Origin: Wurfbainia villosa
Taxonomy: Eukaryota; Streptophyta; Magnoliopsida; Zingiberales; Zingiberaceae
Length of the DNA: 64,000 nucleotides
Assembly: GCA_025175895.1 (NCBI GenBank)
Contig: CM045988.1
Coordinates: 8,709,647-8,773,646 of the forward strand
Direction: 5' to 3'
Shown here: positions 23,731 to 36,454 of the stretch, piece after piece
Layout of the letters: each line of letters begins with the position of its first letter
Position numbering within the stretch: position 1 is the first letter of the stretch
Notes under the pieces: model-generated
Seen by the model: only the letters and a program-made list of their open reading frames with translations
What the model was told of the DNA's origin: nothing
Databases searched by the model: none
Program-made: the position numbers and the translations under genes

Positions 23731-25711
23731 GGCTATGATACCACTGTTGGGTTATGACCGATGCGTAGATGTGCTTTTGTAGTTTCACAAACGAACGCAG
23801 TGGAAAAAAAACATAATAATTTCCTAAATTATTACAATACTCACACCCACGCATACACGATTACAACACGTGTGGACATATCCACCAAATAAATTTTTAC
23901 ATACAATAAGAATAAAATAAATTTTACTCTAGGTATACCTTTCGAATGATGGCGAGCCAAAAGGGCATCAACCGTACGATGCTCGCAAGCGCTTTGTCTC
24001 TACTCGTACCAACTTCGAATCTTCGGAGGGACGACTTCTCAAAGCCACGAGTTTGACCTTCTCTTCGCTACTAGACGAAGCAAGAAGGTCGGGTGATCGA
24101 AGAGTAATCGCCGACTCATTTTGCGACATAAATGAGCCCTCGAACAACCTTCGTAAGGTTGTCGATTCGTGTCGAAATTAACCGCTGTTTTTGAAGCTTC
24201 AATAAGCGACAATAACAACCCTAAAACCTATAGTGGTCGTCCTCTAAAGAGGTGGAAAAAACCCTTTTTTCCTTGATGGTCGGCGGAGCACCAAACCCTA
24301 ATTCTCTTAGGTTCGGCTAGGTTGAGGAAGAGGGCCTTAAGGACATCTTTTTCATAGGTTTAACCTTTATAACCCTTTATATAGGCACTAATCCTAATAG
24401 GTGGATAAAATCCCCAAGTCCATAACCATTAAGGCTTAATCTCATCCATTAAACCCTAATTGGACCCTTAACCAAAAGAGGGCCCTTTTAATGAAAACCA
24501 AATGGGTTTGGTTTATAATTAAACCTTTTAAGGCCCAACCCATCTTCTTAAGACGTGCTCCTTTCACATTTCCAACTTGACAAATATTTCCATATTTGTC
24601 ATGTGTTTGGTTCAACCAAACTTGATCTCTATCGATCTTGAGAATCCAATTCTCAAACTTGTTTTAAGTCTCTTCGAAGGATTCGTAGTGCGTGTGACCT
24701 AATAGGTTCTTAGTTTATGTTGGCCGTCTATAATTAACCATTAATTATGGAATGATCATGAGTGACACCTAGTAGTACATCATGATCCCCAATTAATCAA
24801 AAAATCAACGGTGGATCTCAGAACCATTTCCAAACCCTTCAGCAGCTGCAGTGAATCGTGCCTCGTTCCTTTCACTCATCTTATATCCACTTGGTTCAGG
24901 ACATGGTTTATGTGTCAGTCCCCACTAGGTTAACTATATCACACCTAGCCCAAGTCTTACTTCCTCATCCAATGGATTCCAATTACGTCAACATGTATCC
25001 AAGAGTACCATACTCTTGACATGCAATGCTTTGGCCAAAGACTTTTAGTAACAATCCTGACGAGTGACGATAGGGTATACATCTCCTTGCAAGGAGTGGT
25101 GAATCCTTTGTTGGCTATTCAATCACCTTCGGGCACTTCAACTTATACCCAATTATCCCATACTCACACCTCCATAGAGACATAATGACTAAGATATCAA
25201 AGTATAAGTCTCCATGACCAAGATGACTTGAATACCTCAAGTCGAAGGAAACTCGCACTCGAGCTACAGTAAGAGCTTCAATGACATATCTTATATGTAG
25301 AGAACCATGTGAAGTCTTATAGAATGTCACTCTAATAAATTAGTTACCATAACTAGTATCCATGTTTAACTCTCGACATCTCAATGTCTCTAGCCAGTGA
25401 GGAGCAACTGCTTGGATAAACCAAGGAGTATATCCCGTGCTAGTCTCCAGAATCAATGATGTCTGAACTCATCAATTCATCGACTAGGGATTATTTCAAT
25501 ACATTCATAATTACACATGTAGAGATACTCACTAGTTGTGATCCAATCACAAGTTCTCTCATGCTATGAATCGTATTATGGACATTCAATAAATGAGTTT
25601 AAGATCCAATCAAACACATATGACATGTGCACTCAAATAGTGAATCTTTATTTATCAAATAAATAGTACAACCATAAGGCGATTGCCTTAGGACACCTCT
25701 CAAACTTAATA
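23731..25711 (-). mobile_element. Copia B 5' LTR and primer binding site
   Basis: The PBS-like GTGGTATCATAGCC (minus strand, 23731-23744) abuts the LTR end CCCAACA at 23745. The other edge, at 25711, reads TATTAAGTTTGAG on the minus strand, a TG to TA change at the terminal dinucleotide. The LTR is about 1.97 kb. Flanking sequence from 25712 is hAT transposase, so this copia inserted there; GCATT (25712-25716) is the predicted target duplication, with its partner off-window. Short open frames inside have no motif. Confidence 0.75.
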
Positions 25712-26129
25712 GCATTTACAATAGATGGATTTAAAAATTGGAAGCAAGTTAATGATGGAGATAGATGTGCATTTTTGATGCATATAAGATGCAATACTTC
25801 ATGACATAACAATGTTATGGAATATCTTGATAATTTGATGAATATACCTTGTCATATTGATAAAGTGATGAATGCACAATCTTTAGAAGAAAAATAGAAG
25901 TACAGATTGTGGCTTACAACAACTATTGAAAGCATTCGATGGCTTACTTTGCAAGCATGCACATTTAGAGGGTATGATGAATCTCCCTCTTCTAATAATT
26001 GTGGAAATTTTATCGAGATGATAAAATTTATGGGGAAAATGAATGAAAGTATTGGGGTTGTCATCTTAGAAAAATCTCCAAACAATGCAAAGTATTCACC
26101 AGATATTCAGAAAGATATCTTGAATATTC
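25712..26129 (+). pseudogene. hAT transposase pseudogene, left piece
   Basis: The frame reads AFTIDGFKNWKQVNDGDRCA, later ESIRWLTLQACTFRGYDES, GNFIEMIKFMGKMNE and NAKYSPDIQKDILNI. This is the N-terminal/DUF4371 part of plant ZMYM1-like hAT transposases. There are stop codons near 25801 and 25896. The frame is cut on the left by Copia B and on the right by Sirevirus B. It joins in register to the right piece at 57798 once the TATTC duplication (26125-26129 and 57793-57797) is counted once. It is not functional. Confidence 0.85.
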
Positions 26130-27457
26130 TATTGGTGTAGAGAGCACCACTCCTTAGTTTTGATATATGAACAATAATTAAAGTTAGGAATTACTTGTGG
26201 TTTGATATATGTGCTAAGTGTGCAAGCTTAATAGGAAGTCCTAGTAGGTCAGGCATACTGGATACTTGGCAATGCATGGGAAGTCCTAGCAGGTCGTGTT
26301 GACCGGATACTAGGTAGAAGACTTAACAGATCAAGAGGATCAAACACTAGGCAGGAAGTCCAGATGAGTCAAGAGACTAGACATCTGGCATGAAGACTGA
26401 TTGGGTCAGGAGACCGGACAATTAGCATGAAGTCCAACTGGGTCAGGGAGACCGGATAGCTGGCAGAAGCCCTAGTGGGTCAGATCGGATGTCAAGAATG
26501 GCAAGTCCGGCAGGGTAGCCAGCAGGTAAACCTCGAGTGAAGAGGTGAGGTCGAGTCCTCTATAGGGGGACAAAGCTAGGCATCGATCTGACGGATAGTC
26601 TGTGTGAGACTTAAAAGTCGAGATAGAGTAGTATTACTACTGTTATTGTATTTTATAATGTTTACATTTGCTAATCTCATTTTGTAGGGAATAGTCGACT
26701 AAAAGGATTCCAGTCGACTGAAGTCCAGTCGACTGAGTATGGTCCAGTCGACTGGATACACAGTTGGCAAGATTAGCTGGTGATCGATTGAAGATCTGGC
26801 AGCCCAGATGGAAAGAGTTCCAGTTGACTGGGGAGGTCCATTCGACTGGAAAGGCAAACTTCTCGATGCGGAGTCTGGTGACCTAGAGTCGATTGGGAAG
26901 GCCGAAGTACCATATCGATGGGTTGATGTGGGGTCGACTGGAGAGCATTCCAGTCGATTGAAAATGTCTTATAAAAGAAATGCACTACCATCTTTGAAAG
27001 TAACTCATCTACTATATCTAAGTGTTGTCGCAAGAATTCCTCATCTGTGAAAGCATCTACACGCCAACACTTCGCACTCTGAGCTACATTTCTACATTCA
27101 AAAGGAATGTCAGTATAAGCTTTACATTGTATTTACTTTTTGCTCTTGTATTTAATTTCTAGAGGGAAGGTAGTGTGTTACCTTTCCCTCTCATCTTTGT
27201 AAAGCGAATACCTTCCGAGTTAAAGAGTTTCGAATCGATGGCATTTTTAGTGATTGCCCATCGAGGTAGCTCTCGAAGATCTACGGGCCTTGGAGTAGCA
27301 ACACTGCTAGGGTTGTGAACCAAGTAAAATAATCTTGTCATATTTCTTTTTCCGCTGCAATTACTCTTTAATTTCTTAAAAGATAAAATAAGTTTTTAAA
27401 ATGAAATTTTTAATATTCCAAGATTTACCCCCTCTCTCGGACAACTCCGATCCAACA
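26130..27457 (+). mobile_element. Sirevirus B 5' LTR
   Basis: A 1,328-bp LTR ending CCGATCCAACA. It matches the 3' LTR piece at 56365-57792. It contains a cluster of CAGTCGACTG palindromes (26695-26760) and ends with a CCCCCTCTC stretch shared with other Sirevirus-like LTRs here. The 86- and 80-codon frames around 26773-27050 are chance. Confidence 0.85.
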
Positions 27458-27475
27458 ATTGGTATTAGAGCAGGG
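27458..27475 (+). other. Sirevirus B primer binding site
   Basis: ATTGGTATTAGAGCAGG directly after the LTR end. It is a one-base variant of the initiator-Met-tRNA PBS. Confidence 0.75.
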
Positions 27476-27661
27476 GCGATCTGATTTTGGCACAACCACC
27501 AACGAGAGCATTAGAAATTTTCTTTAGTTTTAGCATTTTTGTCTTAGAATAATTTTTGCATCAATTTTAGTATTTATTTTTTGCACTAGAATAAATTTTT
27601 AATATTTTTCTTGCTTTAGTATTCTTTGTGCATAGAGGATTTTTCCTATTGAAAGAGGCGA

Positions 27662-29023
27662 ATGGAGTGCTACCTGAAAACTGACCTCGAGGTATGGTTT
27701 TCAATTAGGAAAAGTTTCATCTCTCCGGTAGACGACTCGGGAGAGTTGTTAGAACCAGAGAAATGGACTGCGAACATAAGGAAATGAGCTCAAGTCGATT
27801 ACAAGGCCCTTAACATCTTGTAATGCGGACTTACCAAAGAAGAGCTCAATAGAGTCTGTCCCTTCGAAAATTATAAGGAACTTTGGGATAAGTTAATTGA
27901 ATTACACGAAGACACTAATGATACTAGAATATCTAAACGAGATATGTTACTTAACAAACTCTTTAATTGTAAAATGAATGAAAATGAAAATGCTAGAAAA
28001 CTCTAATCCAACAATTGATATCAGAGCTAGCCAACTCCACACTAGAATAAAAGATATATTAAATGGACTTCATTTAATAGGACATCAAATAGAAAATAGG
28101 GATGTAATTAGATATACACTTAAGGCATTCCTAAGGAATGCCTTATGGACATCCATCGTCGATGATTATAAGGTCTCTAGGGATCTTTCCTTAATTAGAT
28201 TAGATGAACTATTTTGCAAACTTGAACTACACAAACAAGCTAACTCGGGTCAAACCGAGAATGGTATTACTTTAGTGGCAGGTTCGACTAAAAAGGAAAG
28301 AAAAATAAAAAGCGAGTCCGAAGATGAGTTGGAGTCGGACCTAAACGGAGAGGAAGAAATCATAAACATGGTCCAGAAAATGTTAAACCGAAGGAAAAGG
28401 GTTACGAAGAAGGATGCCAAAAAGGTCGTAGACAACCATCCAAGACCTAGATCGGAAGTAACATGTTACGAGTGCAATGGAAAAGGTCACTACAAGTCGG
28501 AATGCACAAATCTAAAAAGGAAGAAAAAACTAAAAAGGAAAAGAAGAAGAAAGCACTTAAGGCAACTTGGGATGAATCATCCTCGGAAGAGTTGGCCGCA
28601 GAAGAGACAAAGAGAAGTTTTATGTCATTCATGGTCGAATCAAGCTCTGGAGCCGAATCAAGTTCCGAATCCGAGTCCGAGAGAAACTACGGATCTGCAT
28701 CCATTTTCGAAGGACTAGACGAGGTAACTTCTCCTTTAGAAGATAAACTTTACGACATAATTGCATGCCTAGGTAGGAAATTAGCTAAGTCCGAGAACCG
28801 AGTAGACTCACTCCTTAAGGAAGTTCAAGTACTTAAGGAGCAAGTAAACTCGAAGACTTCCACTTTCCAAGTTGAGGACAGAGACTCAACTCAAGTTGTA
28901 AAACTTGAGGAAGAGAACTTGGTCCTAAAAAGGCAAGTAGGAGATCTTACTGGAATGTTGGAAAGGTTCACCTCAGGCTCCAAGTATCTAAACATGATGC
29001 TTGGATCTCAGCGAGCCATGTAA
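27662..29023 (+). pseudogene. Sirevirus B Gag, frameshifted
   Basis: It starts at ATG 27662 (MECYLKTDLEVWFSIRKSF). The order is an N-terminal Gag domain, ELWDKLIELHEDT, SQLHTRIKDILNGLH, a zinc knuckle CYECNGKGHYKSEC (near 28465-28506), a lysine-rich run, a serine/glutamate-rich run and a coiled coil. The large Gag with an acidic, coiled-coil C-terminus fits Sireviruses. Lesions: stops near 27783 and 27820; a 30-base insertion at 27997-28026 flanked by CTAG that shifts the frame; and a second frame change near 28510 in the A-rich stretch. Removing the 30-base insert and one CTAG puts the two halves back in register. It ends at 29023. Confidence 0.8.
27997..28026 (+). other. 30-bp insertion resembling the LTR/PBS junction
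   Basis: The inserted bases, flanked by CTAG (27993-27996 and 28027-28030), contain ATCCAACAATTGATATCAGA. The 5' LTR/PBS junction at 27451-27470 reads TCCAACAATTGGTATTAGAG. The sequence is thus a short copy of an LTR end plus PBS placed in gag, with a 4-bp direct repeat. Confidence 0.7.
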
Positions 29024-29458
29024 AATAAGTCCGGACTCTGACACAAAGCTAAATCCTCATATAAATCATACATGTCATTACTTAGCCAAAACGCTAAGAA
29101 TCGAGTCCAAGCATTGGTTCCTAAGTCTAACTTAGTCAACCAAGTTGGACCAAATCAATTTTAGGTTCCCAAGGGTCAAGTTCACTTAGTGAACAAAACT
29201 CAACCGAGTTATCACTTAAGGGGAGCAAACACCTTGCTTGTTTCTTTATTTAGTTAAACTCTTGCATGTCTTAGTTTAATTTACTTGCTTAATTTAGAAT
29301 GGACTAGATAGGAAACAAAGTAGTTTAAACTTGAAAAACCTAGTATTAAGATGAAGTGAACTGATAGTAAGTTAGGGAAGCTCTTCGAAGTGCATGTCTA
29401 GGAAGTGGTCCATCAGATATCCAAGAAGGACATATGCCTCGCCACGATCTAGTGCACT
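29024..29458 (+). other. Sirevirus B spacer between gag and the solo LTR
   Basis: Non-coding tail of gag with degraded codons (NQVGPNQF, VPKGQVHLVNKTQPSYHL). It continues after the solo LTR at 30561. Confidence 0.5.
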
Positions 29459-30560
29459 TGTTGGATCGGAGAGAATCACTAGAGGGGGGGTGAATAGAGA
29501 TAGAAAACTTTTCTTTTCGATTCGATTTGAATAGCACAGCGGAATAATAAAAGATAAAACAAAAGTAAGGAGCCACTTTGTTTTTACTTGGTTCGCAACC
29601 AAAAGGTTGCTACTCCAGGCCTCGTGATCCTAGACCGCATACAAAGGGGAAATTCACTAAAGATCTCCTCCTCGTTGGAGGTAGGAGACACCGAATACAA
29701 GGAAAACAAGACCGAGGAAGAGGTATAAGCCCACCTCTCCTCTTTACGATAAAAAGCTCGATCACAATTAAGAAATGTAAAGTAAAGACAACTAAATGAA
29801 AATCACCGACTCGAAGATCCGGAGTTTAGGCATATCGTCGGCGTTACGGTGGCGTCGTATTGTCGTTTGAAGGCACGGTGTTGTCGGAACACTTTGGGAG
29901 CGATTAGAGATAATCCAAAAGGGTGAACCCCTCCTTTTATATCCCTTCAAACCCTAGCTCATTGAGATTTGGATCTGGGTCAAAGAGCCTAATCTCACTA
30001 AGATAAGTGGAGCTTATCTTGACTTTCTTCGAGCTGACTTGTTTGAATATCAATCAACTGATGACCTTCATCAGTCGACTGATGGTAGCATCAGTCGACT
30101 GCCAATAGCCAACAGTCGACGACTAGCATGGTCACTCCCCTGCAACAAAGAGTTAGCACAGAATATGCAAGTAATGGATATTTCGACGATTCCTTACCGT
30201 CCGATCTCGTCCTAGATCTTCCCCCAGAAGTCTTAGTCGGATCGCCACCTAAGTTCATCCCCGTACAAAGGACACAACCTCACCATTACTCCGCACTCGT
30301 GCTTACCTCCGGTTCTTCCCAATCTGTTGCTTAGCTTTCGATCTTCTACCTAGGTTCCTCGACTCCATGAGGTTCTCCCGGTATCGCCCGACCACCACGG
30401 TTTCTCGTCCCAAGATTCTCCGAGTGTCGCTAACCTTCAGCTTGGCTTAAACATTTCCTGTAGACTTAACACAACTCATGAGATAACAATAAGAGCTTAA
30501 ATTTGAACCTTTGCCATAATCAAAATCCAGATTTAATTATCTGGTGCCCCTGCACCAACA
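29459..30560 (-). mobile_element. Solo Sirevirus-like LTR
   Basis: It starts TGTTGGATCGGAG, has the shared CTAGAGGGGGGGTGAATAG block, carries CAGTCGACTG palindromes near 30070-30100, and ends TGCACCAACA. There is no internal region on either side. Flanking pentamers are GCACT (29454-29458) and ACACT (30561-30565), a target duplication with one mismatch. Minus orientation is inferred by analogy with TR-GAG1 and TR-GAG2. Confidence 0.75.
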
Positions 30561-31320
30561 ACACTAAGTTGAGTGGAACTGACCGAAGCTAACTCACTAA
30601 GTCTTTAACTAGTTAGACCAAAGCTTAGTCTAAAGTGATTCAAGTATTTGATTCCTTCATCAACTTTGTGTAGGAATTTGTTCATCCGATACCCAAGTAG
30701 GCCATATGCCTCGCTATGGCTTAGAAGTCAATGCTAGAAAAACCTACTTGATTAGCTCAAGCTAAACTTGAATCTGACACAAGTTTAAAAAACTTTGAAA
30801 TTTCATTTTAAAATTAAGATAAAATAAATTCTCATCTCACAAAATCTATAGGATTAACGTGTATTGAAAACTTATCTCGAGTGAGATGAATTAGAACTTA
30901 GCCAAGCTTAAATAGTTTAATTAACTCAATACAATTAAATTTAGCAACTTTACGCAATTCAACTAAACTTAACAACTTTACTTAACTCATCTTAACAAAT
31001 TTACACAACTTAACTCAACTTAACAAATTTACACAACTTAACTCAACTTAACAAATTCACACAACTTAACTAAACTTAACAAATTCACACAACTTAACTA
31101 AACTTAACAAATTTACACTTAACAAATTTTCAACATAAATTCAACTTAACCATCTTATCAATTCATCTTAACTATCTTAGTGAATTTAATCAACTAACTC
31201 AATCAAATTAATCAACTTGATCAACCTAATCAAATTGACTGAATCAACTCAATCAAATCAATTCAAGATAATTCATCTTATTCAAAGTGTTATTTATCTT
31301 AAGAATTTTTAATTCATGTA
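30561..31320 (+). other. Sirevirus B gag-pol spacer with tandem repeat
   Basis: AT-rich and non-coding. About 30985-31125 holds four to five copies of a 28-base unit (AACTTAACAAATTTACACAA plus CTTAACTC). A looser (TCAA)-rich stretch follows to 31280. No reading frame is supported. Confidence 0.65.
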
Positions 31321-31329
31321 GGACTCTAG

Positions 31330-34309
31330 AATGGATCAATGAATTCTGAATAGTGGCTGCTCCAAACACATGACTGGTGATAGTAAAAAATTCTAAGAAT
31401 TAAGCTTTAAGAATCTAGGTTCAGTTGCCTTTGGAAAAAAAAGGAAAACTTAAGGTAATTGGATCATGTAACATTGAATTAGAATCAAATTTTATTATAC
31501 AGAAAGTTTTTATTGTAGATAATTTCAAATTTAATTTGCTTAGTATAAGTCAGTTTTGTGATGCTGGTTATGAAGTAAAATTTCTATCAAAAGAATGTTT
31601 GATTAACAATATTGAAAACTCAAAAATATCACTTAAAGGAGTTAGGAATAAAAATATATATTCAATAAATTTAGAAAGATCCTCAATCAAGTGTCATTTG
31701 ACACAACAAGAGAAAAGTTGATTGTGACGTAGACGACTTGCTCATATCAACTTTAGGAATATAACTAAGTTAAGTGAGACTAACTTAGTTAGAGGTTTGC
31801 CTAAACTTAAAAATATTGAAAGAAAAGTTTGTAATGCTTATAAACAAGGAAAATAAATCAAGTCCTAACATAAATTAACTAATCAAGGTCGAACAAGCTC
31901 AATACTTGAATTAATTCACTGAGACTTATTCGGTTCACATGAGGCAAAATCACTAAGTGGAAATTTATACTATTTAGTGATAATAGATGATTACTCTAGG
32001 TTTACATGGGTAAAATTCCTAAAACAAAAATATGAAACATTTGAAGTATTTAAAAACTTTAGTAAACAAATAGAAAATGAAAAAGATCTTATGATAAAAA
32101 GAATAAGAAGTGATAATGGAGGTGAGTTTAAAAATCAAAAAATTACAATAATGTGTATAGAAAATGGATATCACCATGAATATTCATGCCCTAGAACACC
32201 TCAACAAAATGGAATAGTAGAAAGAAAAAATAGAACTCTACAAGAAGCTGCTAGGTCAATGTTAAATGAATATAATTTACCTAGCTACTTATGGGTCGAA
32301 GCTATAAACACTGCATGTTATGTACAAAATAGAGTAATAATTAATAAATTGCATAATAAAACATCTTATAAAATTTTTAATAATAAAATACCTACAATAA
32401 AATATTTAAAAGTATTTGGATGCAAAGTATTCATTTTGAACACAAAAGATTATCTTAGAAAATTTCCTTCAAAAACCGATGAAGGAATATTTCTTGGATA
32501 TTCAACCACTAGTAAGGCCTATAGGATTTATAATAAGAAAACTCTAAAAATTGAAGAAACAACTAATGTAAAGTTTGATGAAGAGGAAATTACAAATGGT
32601 CAAACAAACATACTAAAAAATAATCAAGATGGGGTAAATGAAATTATACATGATGAAGAAGAACAAACTCAATATCAAGGCAACTTAAAGACACCTAGAA
32701 TTAATCCAAACCATTCACTTGAACAAGTATTAAGAAATCCAACTCTAGGAGTTCAAACTAAATCGACCTTAAGAAACTCAAGTCAAATCGCATTAATATC
32801 AAAGATAGAATCAAAGTCAATAGATGAGGCTTTACCTGATACTAATTGGATAGTATCCATGCAAGAAGAACTAGCACAATTCGATATAAATGAAGTATGA
32901 GACTTAGTACCTCCACCAACAAATAAATCAATTATAAACACTAAATGGCTATTTAGAGATAAATTAAATGATCAAGGAGAAATCATAAGGAATAAAGCTC
33001 GATTAGTAGCTAAAGGGTTTAGTCAAGTAGAAGGATTAGACTATGATGAAACTTATGCCCCAGTAGCTAGGCTTGAGTTAATTAGGATGTTGCTAGCGTA
33101 TGCGGCACACAAAGGATTCAAGCTATACCAAATGGATGTTAAATCCACTTTTTTAAATGGAGCAATAAAAGAAGAGGTATACATAAGTCAACCCTCAGGT
33201 TTTGAGAGCTTAGAATACCCTAATAATGTATACAAATTAAAAAAGGCCTTGTATGGATTAAAACAAGCTCTTAGAGCCTGGTATGAGAGACTATCTTCAT
33301 ACTTAATCTCAAAAGACTTCAGACAAGGTCAAATTGACTCAACTCTCTTCGTAAAAACTTTGAACTTAGTTATTTTTATTGCTCAAATATATGTAGATGA
33401 TATAGTATTTGGATCAATAAATTCAAATTTTTTGAAAGAATTCATAAACTTAATAGAACAAGAATTCGAAATGAGTCTAGTAGGAGAATTAAATTTCTTT
33501 TTAGGTTTACAAATAAAACAAACAAGAGATGGTAACTATATATATCAAAACAAATATGCAAGAGATTTGATTAAAAGATTTGGAATGGAAAATACAAAAG
33601 AAATAAAAACACACATGGCAATAAATGTTATATTAAATGATGACAAAGAAGGAAAGTCTTTAGATCTAAAGTACTACAAAAGTGTCATAGGTAGTTTACT
33701 ATACTTAATTGCAAGTAGACATGACATATTATTTGCAGTAAGTATGTGTGCTAGATATCAGACCTGTGCTAAGGAATCACATTTAACACATGTCAAAAGA
33801 ATCCTAAGATACATTAAAGGAATGATTAATGTAGTTATGTGGTACCCAAGAACTAATAACTTTGAGTTAGTAGGATACTCTAACTCAGGCTATGCTAGGT
33901 GTAAACTAGATAGAAAGAGTACTAGTGGAGGATATCCACTCTTAGGATCATGCTTAGTAAGCTGGTTCAGTAGGAAACAACATTGTGTTGCTCTTTCTAC
34001 AACTGAAGCCGAATACATAGCATTAGGTGAATGAGTGGCACAATTATTATGGATGATGCACACACTTAAAGATTTTGAATTAGAATACAAAAAGGTCAAA
34101 ACATTGGTTGATAACATAAGTTCAATAAACTCAACTAAAAATCCAATCCATCACTCACGTACTAAACATATTGATGTTAAACATCACTTTGTGAGAGATT
34201 ATGTGGCAAAGGGCAGTATTGAACTCAACTATGTTGAGTCCAAGTCTAATCTTGCTGACATCTTCACTAAACCACTTCCAGAGCCAAGTTTAGTATGCTT
34301 AGTAGACTA
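31330..34309 (+). pseudogene. Sirevirus B Pol: protease, integrase, reverse transcriptase, RNase H
   Basis: Order: protease remnant (ILNSGCSKHMTG near 31343-31378, with Asn where the catalytic Asp belongs); GAG-pre-integrase (HINFRNITKL); integrase with its three acidic catalytic positions present in IDDYSRFTW, RSDNGGEF and NGIVERKNR; reverse transcriptase with QMDVKSTFLNGA and catalytic YVDD near 33391-33402; RNase H with LSTTEAEYIAL; and C-terminal RTKHIDVKHHFVRDYVAKG. One frameshift lies in the A run at about 31434. From there to 34309 the frame is continuous and broken only by stops (near 31719, 31857, 31920, 32898 and 34032), mostly at codons where Trp or Gln is expected. It is not functional as it stands. 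Confidence 0.9.
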
Positions 34310-34717
34310 GGATGCTTTAGTATTCTATTCCAAATCTATTTTGTTTTATTAAGTAATATTATTTTCTTAAAAGAACACTTAAAAAATTAATCTAGCCTAG
34401 GTCAATTTTAGATTTCATGATCTTATAGACCTAGGTAAGCCTTTGCATCTCACAAACACTTAGGATCACTTAATTGTGTATTGAGCCATGAAAATGGGCA
34501 TGAGATGTTAGGATTGCACCCCAGATTCCAGATGTAGAGTCAGTACATTGACATGAACCAACACGGGGTTTAAATAACAAATCAATCACTTCGGTGACTA
34601 ACTCTAATTCAAAGTTTGATGATAATTCTATATCACTTGAGCTACTAAAGAGTTGAAAATTTACTTTAAGGACAATTTTTCGATATGTATTTTCAGTATA
34701 TAAATTATGTATAGGAA
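34310..34717 (+). other. Sirevirus B 3' non-coding region
   Basis: Sequence between the end of RNase H and the LTR inserted at 34718. No frame and no polypurine tract is seen. The tract and the start of the 3' LTR were probably lost with the deletion at 56364. Confidence 0.5.
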
Positions 34718-36139
34718 TGTTGAGAATTCGGTGGCCACTAGAGGGGGGAGTGAATAGCGTTTTGGATGCGTCGATGGAATTCGTTCGCGATCGTGCTTTC
34801 TACAAATATATTAGTACGCAGCGGAAATAAAAAATATACAATACAAATACACAAACACAATCAAGACATAAGGATATAACATGGTTCGAAATCGAATGGT
34901 TCATACTCCACAGATTGGGCTCGTAAGAGCCCTAGCGATGCAAATCACACACCACTACTAAGTAAACTCCTTCTCGACACAAGTCGAAGGTGGAGAAATC
35001 TCGTACAAATGATTACACTAAGTAATACAACAAATACAAGCAATTACACTAATGAAATGCAATACAAGTAAAGAAAAATACTTTACAATTTCGCTTTTGG
35101 ATGCTTGCTTTGTGGTTGCTTGAATTGCACTTGGAGACCCTGATTTACAACAACAAATCACCCCAAAAGCTCCCAAGAATCGATTGCAAAATTCTCCTCC
35201 ACGAGCTCCCTTTATAGCTGCTGTATGGCCTGGATTTCGCCTATCAGTCGACTGTTCGGGACCATCAATCGACTGATGACACTGTTTCTATGAGACAACG
35301 GTGCAATCCACGCTAAAAAAATCCAACGGATAGGACATCAGTCGACTGATCATACTCATCAGTCGACTGATAGAACCTTCACTCGACTGTTAACCCTAGC
35401 AGTCGAGTCCAACTCCATTCTGTGCTTGAATTCTCAAGCACCAATCGACTGATCACCAGATCAGTTGATTGCTCGAGCCAGCAGTCGACTGCCCACCTCT
35501 GGCAGTCGATTGCTAGAACACTTCCCGCAGTCAAACCCTAGTTGACTCACACCAGTCGACTGCCACATGGAACTAGTCGACTGATACACCTCAAACATGA
35601 GGTTTTAACCTCAAACATAAGGTTTAACCCAAGTATGGTGCCCCCATACTTGCTAGACCACTCGTAGCCTAGACCTAAGCCTTCTAGCCACCTCCGTCAA
35701 CCTCGCGCCTATCGGATCCCTCTAAGTCATCCATGACTTGTTCATCCATACGCTAGCCTTCAGGTGCTTCTATCGGCTATGTCATGCTAACGGTGTCTAC
35801 ACCGCCTAGGCACATTGGACTTACGCTGCCAAAACTCCGCTTGGACTTTACACCGCTAACCATTGAACTTATGCTGCCAAGACTTCACCCTTGGACTTTA
35901 CACCGCCAATATCAAACCCCTTGGACTTCTCAAATGCCAAGTACTCATGACTTGGACTTTCACCGCCAAGACTACATCCTTGGACTTACGTGGCCAAGAC
36001 TACACCCTTGGACTTTACTTGCCAACCCATGTTGGACTTTCCATGCCAAGACCCATGCTTGGACTTTTCCTTGCCAAGACCCATGCTTGGACTTTACATG
36101 CCAAGTACTCTAAACTTGGACTTTTCATGACATACTCAA
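34718..36139 (-). mobile_element. Sirevirus-like LTR (3' LTR or solo), truncated by Gypsy B
   Basis: It starts TGTTGAGAATTC and has the CTAGAGGGGGGAGTGAATAGCG block, so it is related to but clearly different from the TR-GAG1 LTR. It carries many CAGTCGACTG palindromes (35240-35590) and the CTTGGACTT/GCCAAG array (35815-36130). It stops near 36139, where Gypsy B LTR sequence begins. AGGAA (34713-34717) is the predicted left target duplication; the right one is lost. Two overlapping frames of about 100 codons at 35784-36171 are products of the array and not genes. Confidence 0.75.
35815..36130. repeat. Array of short hairpin repeats in the LTR
   Basis: About ten copies of a 25-32 base unit of the type GCCAAGACCCATGCTTGGAC. 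Each unit contains the inverted repeat CCAAG...CTTGG. The same kind of array occurs at 43176-43480 and 48266-48570. Confidence 0.8.
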
Positions 36140-36399
36140 GTCTATTCCTATACTTATTTAGAGAAAAATAGAAACAAGAATAGGAATAAAAATAAATAAA
36201 TAAATAAATAAAAGTTCAAATAAATGGTTTGTTAGCCGGGGCTCGAACCATGAACCGTTGGTTTGGGGGAATAGGCTTCCTACCACTAAGTCATAAGATT
36301 ATCAATGAGTATGATATAACAGAATATATTTATAGGCAGGAAAAAGGGAGAAGTTGGTTAATCTGGAAAATCATCTAAAGGGGTAATTAAATTAAGGAA

Positions 36400-36454
<55 letters not shown>

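Noticed and set aside
30985..31125. The regular 28-bp repeats as a CRISPR-like array
   Set aside because: Units are contiguous, with no unique spacers, inside a plant retrotransposon.
36231..36300. A functional tRNA gene
   Set aside because: A and B boxes are present, but acceptor and T stems do not pair properly, and the sequence is part of an LTR repeated at 49624-49690.
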